From positions 1 through 64,000 of the forward strand of contig CAKKSC010000017.1 of assembly GCA_919902985.1 (NCBI GenBank): a DNA stretch of 64,000 nt, given 5' to 3'. This DNA comes from Desulfuromonadales bacterium. GTDB taxonomy: Bacteria; Desulfobacterota; JAENJC01. This document shows, one piece after another, positions 45,134 through 54,370 of the stretch (the first letter of the stretch is position 1; every line of letters starts with the position of its first letter). Under the pieces are notes generated by a model. The model saw nothing but the letters and a program-made list of their open reading frames with translations, was not told the origin of the DNA and searched no databases. A program made the translations under genes and the position numbers.

Positions 45134-45865
45134 CTACCCCCTTCCTTTGATCTCGTTAATTATTTTTTTATCTTCTTCCAGAAGGTCGGCCTTTTCCAGA
45201 AGGTCCGGCCTTACCAAAAGCGTCTTTCTAAAGGCCTCTCTCCTTCTCCACCGCGAGATCTCCGCATGGTTGCCTGAGAGAAGAACGTCGGGAACCCTCA
45301 TCCCCTCAAACTCCGGGGGTCTTGTATACTGAGGGTATTCAAGCAGATCCTTTGAGAAAGATTCTTCTTCAGGCGACTCTGAGCATCCCAGAACGCCAGG
45401 GATCAGCCTCGAAACAGCATCCACAATAATCATGGCGGGGAACTCTCCGCCGGTAAGGATATAATCGCCTATTGATATCTCCTCATCAACAAAGCCATTC
45501 CTCACCCGTTCATCAACACCTTCATACCTGCCGCAGATCATGACCAGATGGTGCTCAGTACTTAATCTCTTCGCAGTCGACTGGTCAAACTCTTTTCCAG
45601 ACGGGGAAAGGAGTATCACCTTTCCTTTTCCGCTTTTTTCTTCGACATCCCTGAGGGCCCTTACTATAGGCTCAGGCTTCATGACCATCCCGTTGCCGCC
45701 GCCATACGGGTAGTCATCTGTCATCTGGTGCCTGTCTTCAGCAAAATCCCGTATATTTACAAGGTTTATATCAACGAAGCCGGCTTCCCTGGCCCTTTTG
45801 AGGATACTGTGTTCAAAGGGAGAGGCAAACATCTCCGGGAATATTGTGAGGATGTCAAACCTCAT
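45134..45865 (-). CDS. trmD: tRNA (guanine-N1)-methyltransferase
   Basis: [55 protein letters not shown]. Confidence 0.98.
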   Translation of the reverse strand: MRFDILTIFPEMFASPFEHSILKRAREAGFVDINLVNIRDFAEDRHQMTDDYPYGGGNGMVMKPEPIVRALRDVEEKSGKGKVILLSPSGKEFDQSTAKRLSTEHHLVMICGRYEGVDERVRNGFVDEEISIGDYILTGGEFPAMIIVDAVSRLIPGVLGCSESPEEESFSKDLLEYPQYTRPPEFEGMRVPDVLLSGNHAEISRWRRREAFRKTLLVRPDLLEKADLLEEDKKIINEIKGRG

Positions 45866-46377
45866 TCCTCCCCCAGAAGCCCCTTCATGGGGCTGATAAC
45901 CATCCTGCCGAGTGAAACATCAACAACCTTAACAACCTGCTCTATGGCAGGTATAAGGTATTCCTTCGATCCATCCCTTACCACATACACGTCATTGCTT
46001 CCAGTGGGTAATATCTCCGCAACCTTGCCAAGCAAACGGCCTTCCTCTGTAAGGACATCAAGGCCTATTATCTGGAACCAATAGTATTCCCCTTCTGGCA
46101 GCTTTTCAAGGGTGGACATCTCGGCAAATACACGACTGCCAACCAGGCCCTCCGCCCTGCTCATGGTATCTATCCCTTCAATCCCGAGGAGTATCGACCC
46201 TTTGTGAAGTTGAGACGACAACACCTTATGGTAAGCAGCGGGCTCCTTGCCTTTTTCCAGATAAACACCATCGGCTGCAGAAAAAATATCCGGGTCTGCC
46301 AGAGGCCGCACCTTTAACTTTCCCTTTATTCCCTGAGGCCGGACAACTTCACCGACAAGGACAAACTTATTATCCAC
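45862..46377 (-). CDS. rimM: Ribosome maturation factor RimM
   Basis: [37 protein letters not shown]. Confidence 0.95.
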   Translation of the reverse strand: MDNKFVLVGEVVRPQGIKGKLKVRPLADPDIFSAADGVYLEKGKEPAAYHKVLSSQLHKGSILLGIEGIDTMSRAEGLVGSRVFAEMSTLEKLPEGEYYWFQIIGLDVLTEEGRLLGKVAEILPTGSNDVYVVRDGSKEYLIPAIEQVVKVVDVSLGRMVISPMKGLLGEE

Positions 46378-46401
46378 TCTTCCCCAATACCATAAGCCTG
46401 A

Positions 46402-46644
46402 TTACTTAGCACCCATGCTGCGTTTTATTATCTGACCAGCTGTCTCGCTTGGCTGGGCACCCCTGTCAAGCCACATCTTTACCTTATCGCCATCAAGCTT
46501 GATAGCCGCAGGGTTCTTGGTCGGATCGAACGTCCCAAGTATATCAATGAACTTACCGTCCCTCGGAGACCTGGAATCCGCTGCAACCAGCCTGTAAAAA
46601 GGTTTCTTCTTTGCGCCATATCTGGCAAGCCTTATCTTTACCAA
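46402..46644 (-). CDS. rpsP: 30S ribosomal protein S16
   Basis: [41 protein letters not shown]. Confidence 0.98.
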   Translation of the reverse strand: MVKIRLARYGAKKKPFYRLVAADSRSPRDGKFIDILGTFDPTKNPAAIKLDGDKVKMWLDRGAQPSETAGQIIKRSMGAK

Positions 46645-46736
46645 TTTAAAATCACCTCCCCTTCTAAAATTAGGGACAAGGATTACAGGATTACAGGAGT
46701 AAGCTTACCCCTTAATCCTTAATCCTTAATCCTGAC

Positions 46737-48071
46737 TTACCTGAATGCAGGCATACCTCTTTTCAGACCCTTCATCCCGCCGGATGTAAACATCTTCATC
46801 ATCTTTCTTGCCTCTGCATATTTCTTTACCAGTTGGTTCACTTCCTGGACGCTTGTTCCGCTCCCCTTTGCTATCCTTATCCTTCTGTTTCCGTTTAGGA
46901 TTGAAGGCTCGCGTCTCTCTCCCTTTGTCATTGAGTTTATTATCGCCTCTATCCTTTTTATGTCCTTCTCGGCAGGGGCCATCTCCTTGACATTCTTCAG
47001 CTTTCCAAGCCCTGGTATCATCCCTATAATATCCCCGAAGGAGCCCATCTTTTTCATCTGCTGGAGCTGGTCCTTGAAATCATCAAGGGTAAACGAGTCC
47101 TTCTTTAACTTGTTTCCAAGCTCCTCGGCCTTCTTATGGTCAAAGGCGTCAGAGGCCTTCTCTATGAGAGTAAGGACATCTCCCATTCCAAGTATCCTGG
47201 AAGCCATCCTGTCTGGATGAAACGGCTCAAAGGCATCAAGCTTTTCGCCCACACCTATGAATTTAATCGGTTTCCCGGTTACAGCCTTTACAGAGAGGGC
47301 CACACCACCCCTCGCATCTCCGTCAAGCTTAGTCAGGATAACGCCGGAAAGGTTCAGCCTCTCATCAAAGGCCTTGGCAACATTTACGGCATCCTGACCT
47401 ATCATTGCATCGGCAACAAAGAGGATCTCGCTCGGTGAGATAGCGATTTTTATTGCAGACAGCTCCTGCATCAGTTCGTCATCTATATGGAGCCGGCCGG
47501 CGGTGTCTAATATGATGTAATCGTATCCTCCCCTGTCTGCTGCCCGGAACGCCTCCCTGCATATGTTCAAGGGGTCGTCTCCGGCATTTGAATCGTAAAC
47601 ATTAATACCCAGCTGCTCCCCAAGCCTTTTAAGCTGGAGGATAGCGGCAGGCCTGTAAACGTCCGCAGGGACAAGAAAAGGCTTTTTCCCTTTTGACTTC
47701 AGGAGCCTTGCAAGCTTACCGGCTGTGGTAGTCTTGCCGGAACCCTGAAGACCTACAAGCATTATGGCGATAGGGGGCCTTGCTGCCGTATCTAAGGGAG
47801 AGACAACCCCTCCCATCAGAGATGCAAGCTCATCCCTGACTATCTTTATCATCTGTTGGCCAGGTGTGAGGCTCTGCATCACCTCGCTTCCCATGGCCTT
47901 GACCTTAACGGAATCTATGAAATCCCTGGCTACCTTGAAGTTGACATCAGCCTCAAGGAGGGCCATCCTTACCTCTTTCAACGCCTCCTCGATGTTGGCC
48001 TCAGAAAGGGTGCCGTGCCCGCGAAGCTTCTTAAATACTGTATTCAGTTTTTCCGAGAGGTTATCAAACAT
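46737..48071 (-). CDS. ffh: Signal recognition particle protein Ffh
   Basis: [33 protein letters not shown]; methionine-rich M domain. Confidence 0.98.
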   Translation of the reverse strand: MFDNLSEKLNTVFKKLRGHGTLSEANIEEALKEVRMALLEADVNFKVARDFIDSVKVKAMGSEVMQSLTPGQQMIKIVRDELASLMGGVVSPLDTAARPPIAIMLVGLQGSGKTTTAGKLARLLKSKGKKPFLVPADVYRPAAILQLKRLGEQLGINVYDSNAGDDPLNICREAFRAADRGGYDYIILDTAGRLHIDDELMQELSAIKIAISPSEILFVADAMIGQDAVNVAKAFDERLNLSGVILTKLDGDARGGVALSVKAVTGKPIKFIGVGEKLDAFEPFHPDRMASRILGMGDVLTLIEKASDAFDHKKAEELGNKLKKDSFTLDDFKDQLQQMKKMGSFGDIIGMIPGLGKLKNVKEMAPAEKDIKRIEAIINSMTKGERREPSILNGNRRIRIAKGSGTSVQEVNQLVKKYAEARKMMKMFTSGGMKGLKRGMPAFR

Positions 48072-48212
48072 ACAGACCCTGCATTATAATCGCGCCCTAT
48101 GTGCGCCAAAAATAAAAAAGGATAAGTATATGGAATGATTGAATGGAAGTCAAGGAAAAACTCCCTGACGAATTGCAATGGCTTGATGAACTTCAACGGA
48201 GAGCGACAGAGG

Positions 48213-48842
48213 TTAAGGTTTCAACATCCTCAGCTTTTTGAAAACCTCTTTTACCTGCAACTCCGTCTCCTGCCTGCTACCACTGTTATCAATGACAAAA
48301 TCAGCATATGTTACTTTTTCAGATAAAGGCATCTGCGCGGAGATGCGTCTGATAGATTCTTCCCTGGAAAACCCGTCCCTTTCCATGAGTCTTTTTATCT
48401 GAGTATCCTTGTCTACTGTTACGACTACGATCTTGTCGCAATTCTTATAGTGACCGCTTTCTATCAGCAGAGGGACACTAAGGATGATTATAGCATCAGG
48501 CTCCCTGTTTTTAATCTCCTCAATCGCCCTAAGCTCTTCATCCAACACCCTCGGATGGACTATTGCGTTAAGTCTTTCCCTTTCAGCGTCACTTCCAAAG
48601 ACTATCTCACCAAGGGCCTTGCGGTCTATCTCACTATTCTTAAGGAGTATACCTTTCCCGAAGTGGCCCACGATCTCAAGCCATGCCTGTTTGTCAGGCT
48701 TCACCACTTCCCTGGCGATCCTGTCGGCATCGATCAGGGCTATTCCAAGTTCCACGAACATCTTAGCAACAGTGCTCTTCCCGCTGGCGTAACTACCTGT
48801 GAGGCCGACTATCAGCAAAGCAACCCCCTTAACTTGCAGCAA
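48213..48842 (-). CDS. coaE: Dephospho-CoA kinase
   Basis: LIVGLTGSYASGKSTVAKMF, DADRIAREVV. Confidence 0.96.
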   Translation of the reverse strand: MLQVKGVALLIVGLTGSYASGKSTVAKMFVELGIALIDADRIAREVVKPDKQAWLEIVGHFGKGILLKNSEIDRKALGEIVFGSDAERERLNAIVHPRVLDEELRAIEEIKNREPDAIIILSVPLLIESGHYKNCDKIVVVTVDKDTQIKRLMERDGFSREESIRRISAQMPLSEKVTYADFVIDNSGSRQETELQVKEVFKKLRMLKP

Positions 48843-48948
48843 GGAAAGTATACAAATCTTTGAGGCGGTTGTCTATCGTTTGTGAAGGATACCCCATTCA
48901 TTAAGATAAGGGTTTATACCTACTGGGCATGAATACCCGAATGGGTAG

Positions 48949-48985
48949 AGGCCTGGTGGGGTTATGCCGGGCGGATTGGCGGAGG
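48949..48985. repeat. Imperfect direct repeat flanking the toxin-antitoxin module, copy A
   Basis: AGGCCTGGTGGGGTTATGCCGGGCGGATTGGCGGAGG; copy B at 49907-49943. Confidence 0.75.
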
Positions 48986-49200
48986 TTGCTGATCTGTGCA
49001 AATCTGCGCCATCTGTGGACAATGCCTTTATGGAATTGACTTAAAGATAGAGACGCCAAGAGCTTTTGGAAGCTGAAAATAGACAGAGTTAGAAGAGATT
49101 ATAAGGGATTAAGCCGTTGTTCCAGAATAACCGTAACATTGAAAGATCATGGCTGGCATAAGGGGCCGTAATGAAATGGTCTGAAATTAATGGTTATTTC

Positions 49201-49596
49201 TTAACGGCCCCTAAACTTTATGACCTCAAGAGCGGATATATTCTTAAAATGTTTGTAATTTGCACTTGCCAAGGCTGCGCCGTTTACGAGGGCCGACGCT
49301 GCAATGAGAGCGTCCACGGTTCTCAGCCCATCGGACATGGCGTGCCTTTCCAGTAAATGTATGGCCTTTTCGGAGATGCGTTCGTCAGGATGTATGACTT
49401 GGCAGATGTTTTCCCTGATGAACTTCTTGACGTTCCTCAGTTCTTCTTTATTCATACACCCCTGCACCAGTTCCATCATGCAAAGGGCGCTGATGTGCCT
49501 ATCCGGGTATGGGACCTTTTCCATGAATTCCATGGCACCGGAGTCTCCCCTGAAATACCATATAAGGACATCGGTATCGAATATTATCTTGGAAAT
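49201..49596 (-). CDS. PIN-domain (VapC-like) toxin, apparently initiating at AUU
   Basis: Upstream in-frame extension (AUU)SKIIFDTDVLIWYFRGDSGA-MEFMEK... holds the first conserved PIN Asp. The track start (49533) omits it. SD GGAGG at 49609-49605 lies 8 nt from ATT. Confidence 0.8.
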   Translation of the reverse strand: MSKIIFDTDVLIWYFRGDSGAMEFMEKVPYPDRHISALCMMELVQGCMNKEELRNVKKFIRENICQVIHPDERISEKAIHLLERHAMSDGLRTVDALIAASALVNGAALASANYKHFKNISALEVIKFRGR

Positions 49597-49823
49597 CGCT
49601 CTTTCCTCCTTTCAGCGACCCATTCGGCCACATTTTTCATATCCTTTCTGTCCTTCCACATCGCGAAACCGACGGGGCTGAACTCTCTTTCCTCCTTCAG
49701 GAGAGGCTTGATTACTGCAATGGACTTGCCCCTGAGAGTAATGGTCACATCCCTCCCTTTCCGTATGTTTTCCAGGATTGAAGATGTTTTGCTCCTTAGC
49801 TCTTTTGCAGTGGCTGTTTTCAT
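49584..49823 (-). CDS. Phd/YefM-family antitoxin
   Basis: MKTATAKELRSKTSSILENIRKGRDVTITLRGKSIAVIKP; overlaps the PIN gene. Confidence 0.88.
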   Translation of the reverse strand: MKTATAKELRSKTSSILENIRKGRDVTITLRGKSIAVIKPLLKEEREFSPVGFAMWKDRKDMKNVAEWVAERRKERFPR

Positions 49824-49834
49824 ATATGTCTCCA

Positions 49835-49858
49835 AGTGTATATTTGGAAGTATACACT
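49835..49858. promoter_or_regulatory. Palindromic operator candidate for the TA operon
   Basis: AGTGTATA tttggaag TATACACT, directly upstream of the antitoxin. Confidence 0.75.
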
Positions 49859-49906
49859 ATCTTGCGAAGGTGTCAATTAAAAGTTGATTCCAATTCATGC
49901 CAGTAA

Positions 49907-49943
49907 AGGCCGGGAGGGGTTATGCCGGGTGGATTGGCGAAAG
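49907..49943. repeat. Imperfect direct repeat, copy B
   Basis: AGGCCGGGAGGGGTTATGCCGGGTGGATTGGCGAAAG. Confidence 0.75.
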
Positions 49944-50162
49944 GGTGAATTGGAGGGGATTTCAGCGGATAAACTGATTTTTCAAGACCTGACCCTCCTC
50001 CTTTGCTCCTCCTTCTTTCGGCTTGCTTTTGTATTGTCGGCATCTTAAACCTCCTGTGCTTAAACCAAACTTATTTTATCACAAATCACCGCTGCTATTT
50101 AACGATTAAAGGGCGGGGCGCCCGTCGCTAATGATGAGGTTTGTTTGTAAATAGTGTAGACG

Positions 50163-50222
50163 CGACCCTCTATGGTCCGACCCTCTATGGTCCGACCCTC
50201 TATGGTCCGACCCTCTATGGTC
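50163..50222. repeat. 15-bp tandem repeat, 4 perfect units plus a partial fifth
   Basis: (CGACCCTCTATGGTC)x4, then T, then CGACCCT. Confidence 0.97.
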
Positions 50223-50228
50223 TCGACC

Positions 50229-50960
50229 CTAAGCTTTACTAATCTCCTCCTCGATTTTCTTCATAATGTCATTAAGATAAATTTCCGTGTTATCTATATA
50301 TTTTCGGAGGTGACCTGAAGTTTTAAACCGCATTTTTTTACATGATTCAAATAGGTAATCCCTCTTTTTACGCGAAAACAATTGCATTGGATAAATCGTT
50401 AGATGCGAGGAATTACCTTTTTTTAAATTACACTTATAATCCTCTATAAAGACTTTTTCCATTTTATGTTTTCCTATTTCATTTTCAATCGAGCCATGCG
50501 CGATAATTCCATAAAACTCTAATTCTTCCTGTAATAGAAAAGCATCAATTAGAGGCTGACCAAAAAAGATTGAATTACCAATATCAAATGTCATCACTCC
50601 AAAGGCTACCGCCCCTTTATATGGAATTCCTTCTACAAGTAAATCGCTGGCAAATGCTGAAACAGTACAGATAAATGACTCCAACGAGTTTTGGCTATCA
50701 TCCTTTGAATAAATAATAATGCTGTCAGAATAGTTCGTAGCTTTTACTAAATCAGTAGTTTCTTCAGTCCACTTCACATTCGCATTACTGTATACCTTTT
50801 TATGAATGCTTAGCATCATGTCGTATATATCATTATGGTCCGTTCTTAAGATCATGTCTTTAAATCCCATAATATCAATATATGCAACGTAACGATTAGT
50901 AGTTACTTCCCAATCACCCTTCAATGATAGATTTCGCAGACCACCTACTTTTATTATCAT
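50229..50960 (-). CDS. Nucleotidyl-cyclase-like hypothetical protein
   Basis: RYVAYIDIMGFKDMI, NYSDSIIIYSKDD, IPYKGAVAFGVMTFDIGNSIFFGQPLIDAFLLQEE; resembles the class III cyclase-like fold. Confidence 0.6.
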   Translation of the reverse strand: MIIKVGGLRNLSLKGDWEVTTNRYVAYIDIMGFKDMILRTDHNDIYDMMLSIHKKVYSNANVKWTEETTDLVKATNYSDSIIIYSKDDSQNSLESFICTVSAFASDLLVEGIPYKGAVAFGVMTFDIGNSIFFGQPLIDAFLLQEELEFYGIIAHGSIENEIGKHKMEKVFIEDYKCNLKKGNSSHLTIYPMQLFSRKKRDYLFESCKKMRFKTSGHLRKYIDNTEIYLNDIMKKIEEEISKA

Positions 50961-51176
50961 CCTCTCTCCTATTCAATATTACCTTAAAAAATATATCTTC
51001 CCTTGTTCTGTCTGTTCTATGAACTTTTCAAGGTTATTATGTTGGCGCTTAACGTCCTGCCAAATTCCGGGGACACCATACCTAATTCATCCCCAACCTT
51101 TCCGCCCTTAACGCCCGCTGGCCCCCTCTTAACCTAGAGGGGAAATGGGGACAGATTTATTTTAACCCCGCTCCCC

Positions 51177-51375
51177 GCCTTTCTTTGCCGCCCTTGACGC
51201 CCGCTGGCCTTTTCGTAACGCCCCTTGTTTCCTTTCTTAGCGAGATAATGAAGCTGAAATGATTATTATACAGGGGAGAAAAAGAGTCAAGAAACTTTAT
51301 CTTCGTAAACCATGAAGAAATGGGAACGGATTTATGGTGATTGTCTTACGATATTAAAGAGATGAAGCTCAACTG
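51177..51375. repeat. 199-bp perfect direct repeat, copy 1
   Basis: By eye identical to 54371-54569 from gcctttctttgccgccc to gatgaagctcaactg. Confidence 0.95.
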
Positions 51376-51631
51376 CCTTCCGGTCTTTCCCATCTCTTTC
51401 CTGTGGGAGAAGAAGAGGTCTGTCCTGCAAGAGGTGCATATATCTGAGATATCAATGTCAGCCACACCGGCCTCCCGCAACTGCAACTGATTCGCCTTCG
51501 GGAGGTCTACATGCCATTTATTGCCATGCTGAACGGCAACGCCTTCTCTCCGGGCGACGGCAGCAACCACCTCATCTCCGACCTCATAGCAGCATGGACC
51601 TATAGCAGGCCCAATGGAGGCTGGGAAACGT
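51346..51631 (-). pseudogene. Truncated 3' fragment of a pgeF/yfiH (polyphenol oxidase family) homologue
   Basis: PASIGPAIGPCCYEVGDEVVAAVARREGVAVQHGNKWHVDLPKANQLQLREAGVADIDISDICTSCRTDLFFSHRKEMGKTGRQLSFISLIS aligns with the C-terminus of the intact copy. Confidence 0.92.
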
Positions 51632-51855
51632 AGGGAAACGTAGGGACAACCCCCGTATTATTTACCCTCCCGCATTAACTGCCCCGTGTTGCCTTGCCGC
51701 CCTTCCCGCCGCTTACTTTTTCGTAACGCCCTTTTTGCCCCTCACCCTTAAACCCCATCCCCCTCTCAATCTCCCCCTTGAAAGGGGAGAGGCTTGTCGA
51801 AGGGGCGAGGGGAAAGCCCCATTTCTGGGAACAGCATACTTCATACGGCTTCTTT

Positions 51856-52641
51856 TTACAACATCGCCCGCTTCGGATAAAACACACCAAGCACCATAAA
51901 AGACTTCGGCGTCTGGAAACCATTGCCGACAAAGAAGACCGTGTCTCTATCACTGCCGCACATCTGAACCAGCCATTTTTCCCTTATCTTGGCTATTATC
52001 TCGGCTTCATTATCGCCCTTGTGCTTCAGGTTTCTATAAAGCTGCATAAGCTCCCAGTCAATTATTGATTGACGATGACCGGGGCAGGCTTTGTCTGCGC
52101 ATTTGTAGCGGTAATAGAATTTGTAAGGCACTTTTTCCAGGGGGTGTCTGTGTTTGTCGAAAAGCCCTTGCTGGCTCATCCATTCCCTCTGGTCCTTTGT
52201 CCAGTCCGATGAATCCCTTTCCACGTCTATTCCTTCGACATGAGAAGGCCGGAAAGCGGCAAGCGAGCGGTTGACCGCCCTGCCTTCTTCCATGCACCTG
52301 TTTGCGTCCGCTTGAATCGCGCACATTGAATCGGAAACAAGGGGAGAGACCCACTCTTTGCGTTCAGACCAGTTATTGTCAGAGGTTATTGTATCTCCGA
52401 GCGTTATCGTGTCTATAAGGGGTTTGTAGGTATATGGCCGTGGATCGTTCGATTTTACGACATCAATCTCAATCCATTGATACTTTCGGAAGCGCTTTTC
52501 CTCATCAAGAGACCGGAAACGCATCGGATAAAGACGTATCCACTGCTTATCATCCTCTGTTACACCAGCAACGCAAACGGATTCCTGATATTTAGGGCTT
52601 GGATTCGGGTAGGTCTTTACGAGAATCAATACTTTTTTCCG
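51856..52641 (-). CDS. Dual-OB-like domain protein of unknown function, partner of DUF488
   Basis: MRKKVLILVKTYPNPSPKYQESVCVAGVTEDDKQWIRLYPMRFRSLDEEKRFRKYQWIEIDV; C-terminal CADKACPGHRQSIIDWELMQLYRNL; likely start M10 of the 52668 ORF. Confidence 0.7.
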   Translation of the reverse strand, partial: RKKVLILVKTYPNPSPKYQESVCVAGVTEDDKQWIRLYPMRFRSLDEEKRFRKYQWIEIDVVKSNDPRPYTYKPLIDTITLGDTITSDNNWSERKEWVSPLVSDSMCAIQADANRCMEEGRAVNRSLAAFRPSHVEGIDVERDSSDWTKDQREWMSQQGLFDKHRHPLEKVPYKFYYRYKCADKACPGHRQSIIDWELMQLYRNLKHKGDNEAEIIAKIREKWLVQMCGSDRDTVFFVGNGFQTPKSFMVLGVFYPKRAML

Positions 52642-52682
52642 CATATCTCTCCTGAACAGCGGTTGCAAAAGATTGGATCGTT

Positions 52683-53129
52683 TTATATATGCTTTATTTT
52701 AAGGCCGTTGCCGTCAACCTCTTTAATTTTTTCCGCGACTACCATGCGATGACAATAGTGCGGGTCTCTTTCCAGACACATAAGACAGGATGATTCATTG
52801 ACAATGGTGTCCTTATATAAAGACTTTAGTACGCCTATCTGCGTGTTCAGATATTTTCTGTATTTGTCAAAGAAGCGACTATAATCTTTTTCCTCTTCAA
52901 GTTCTTGCCGCAACACCTTCGGGCTTCCCAACGCCTTTACATGGAGATACTTGATATTCGCTGTTTCAAGGTATTGCGAAAGCTTACTTTTTGAAAATCC
53001 TGGCTTTCTGCTGGCCGGTGTCTCTCTCACGTCAATAAGGGTCTCAATACCGTTTTTTTGCAATCTCGCAATGAACTCATCAATATTTCTGTCTTCGTAA
53101 CCGATAGTAAATAGGCTGACTGCATGCAT
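52683..53129 (-). CDS. DUF488 domain-containing protein
   Basis: LFTIGYEDRNIDEFIARLQKNGIETLIDVRETPASRKPGFSKSKLSQYLE; CLMCLERDPHYCHRMVVAEKI. Confidence 0.92.
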   Translation of the reverse strand: MHAVSLFTIGYEDRNIDEFIARLQKNGIETLIDVRETPASRKPGFSKSKLSQYLETANIKYLHVKALGSPKVLRQELEEEKDYSRFFDKYRKYLNTQIGVLKSLYKDTIVNESSCLMCLERDPHYCHRMVVAEKIKEVDGNGLKIKHI

Positions 53130-53152
53130 AGAAAACTCCTAAAGTTGATGAT

Positions 53153-53273
53153 CTCGTAAAAAGTCGTCTCACCGGTGAAAACCGGTGTCCAGGGGTTTTG
53201 TAACTATCTGAAAAGACTGGATTCCGGCTTTCGCCGGAATGACGAAAATGTGCCATTTCAGACTTTTTACGAG
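53153..53273. mobile_element. MITE-like element with 13-bp terminal inverted repeats
   Basis: CTCGTAAAAAGTC (53153-53165) / GACTTTTTACGAG (53261-53273); internal hairpins CACCGG..CCGGTG and ATTCCGGC..GCCGGAAT. Confidence 0.85.
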
Positions 53274-53482
53274 TGCATCAAAGTTGCTATTGGTCAAATT
53301 TAATACATTTCTATCGATGTTGTAAATACAAATTTCATGCACTAAGGGAATGTCTTTGCCTGATTTGCACCCGCCATGCTTTACCGCTTACTTTTTCGTA
53401 ACTTTCCCTGCCCCCTCTTAACCTAAGAGGGTAACCCTTTTTTAAAGGAGAGAACCTTATTCAAGGGCGAAAGGATATCAAA

Positions 53483-53728
53483 TTAAAGATGTGGTTGTGG
53501 GGTCCCGACACTTCTTTCATTAACTGCCACATACTCCGCAAATGACGTAGATTCAGGAATTGGCAGATTGTCTTCTATAAGGCCCTGTACATGCATTTCT
53601 ATGGCCTCATACATATTAAGCTCTGCATCCTCACGGGTTGCGCCCGTTGCCACACACCCTGGCAGATCGGGGGAGTATGCCGAATAGTTGCCGTCGGCCT
53701 TTTCAATCACAATAAGAAAACGATGCAT
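53483..53728 (-). CDS. hicB: HicB-family antitoxin
   Basis: RFLIVIEKADGNYSAYSPDLPGCVATGATREDAELNMYEAIEMHVQGLIEDN. Confidence 0.95.
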   Translation of the reverse strand: MHRFLIVIEKADGNYSAYSPDLPGCVATGATREDAELNMYEAIEMHVQGLIEDNLPIPESTSFAEYVAVNERSVGTPQPHL

Positions 53729-53729
53729 T

Positions 53730-53924
53730 TTATTTTACCTCCTTCAGTTGCGCCTGCTTTAAGACACTGTTCAAAGTCCCAGGAGCCAGATCATCCCCGG
53801 GATGACCTGCGATAGTCACTCTTCCAGGTTTTGACGGATGCTTGTACTGCTGGTGGCTACCTTTTGTGGCGATCTTATACCATCCATCCCCTTCTATCAA
53901 CTTTATTGCATCGCGTATCTTCAT
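53730..53924 (-). CDS. hicA: HicA-family toxin
   Basis: IKLIEGDGWYKIATKGSHQQYKHPSKPGRVTIAGHPGDDLAPGTLNSVLKQAQL. Confidence 0.95.
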   Translation of the reverse strand: MKIRDAIKLIEGDGWYKIATKGSHQQYKHPSKPGRVTIAGHPGDDLAPGTLNSVLKQAQLKEVK

Positions 53925-53990
53925 AAGATAATAAAATTAAAGGGACTTTTTTGAACCTTGCTTTGCCGCCCTTCACGCCTCGCTGGTCTA

Positions 53991-54236
53991 CTATAGAGAG
54001 GCGCTTGCCTCATACATCAAGACCTTGCCCACTTCTTTAAGTTCAACCTTGGTTTTAACAAGCTTATCTTCGACCTCTTCCAAAAACTGCACGGTACGCC
54101 TGTCATAGTAGCGCTCGCCACACGTTTTGCAGACAGGGACTTTTACCGGGATATAGACAATATCGTTGCCGACGGGAAATTCTTCTTTTACGTCAGTGAC
54201 CTTAATTTCATCTCCGTGACAGATAACGCATTTCAT
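53991..54236 (-). CDS. YgiT/MqsA-type zinc-finger protein (orphan antitoxin-like)
   Basis: MKCVICHGDEIKVTDVKEEFPVGNDIVYIPVKVPVCKTCGERYYD; likely start at M18 of the 54287 ORF. Confidence 0.85.
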   Translation of the reverse strand: MKCVICHGDEIKVTDVKEEFPVGNDIVYIPVKVPVCKTCGERYYDRRTVQFLEEVEDKLVKTKVELKEVGKVLMYEASASL

Positions 54237-54370
54237 GGCTTTTCCTAACTTTAGCATGCCTGGAATATAAAACCGAGTTGAATTCAAAACACACTCGTAT
54301 TTTCTGCATCCAATTCATAATGTGTTTATACTCATGCTTATCATCATCAAACTTTACCGAGCCACTTCCT

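Noticed and set aside
50163-50222. Possible CRISPR array
   Set aside because: Units are 15 bp and contiguous, with no unique spacers and no cas genes in the window.
51346-51570. 74-aa ORF as an independent gene
   Set aside because: It is a truncated copy of the pgeF C-terminus, listed as a pseudogene.
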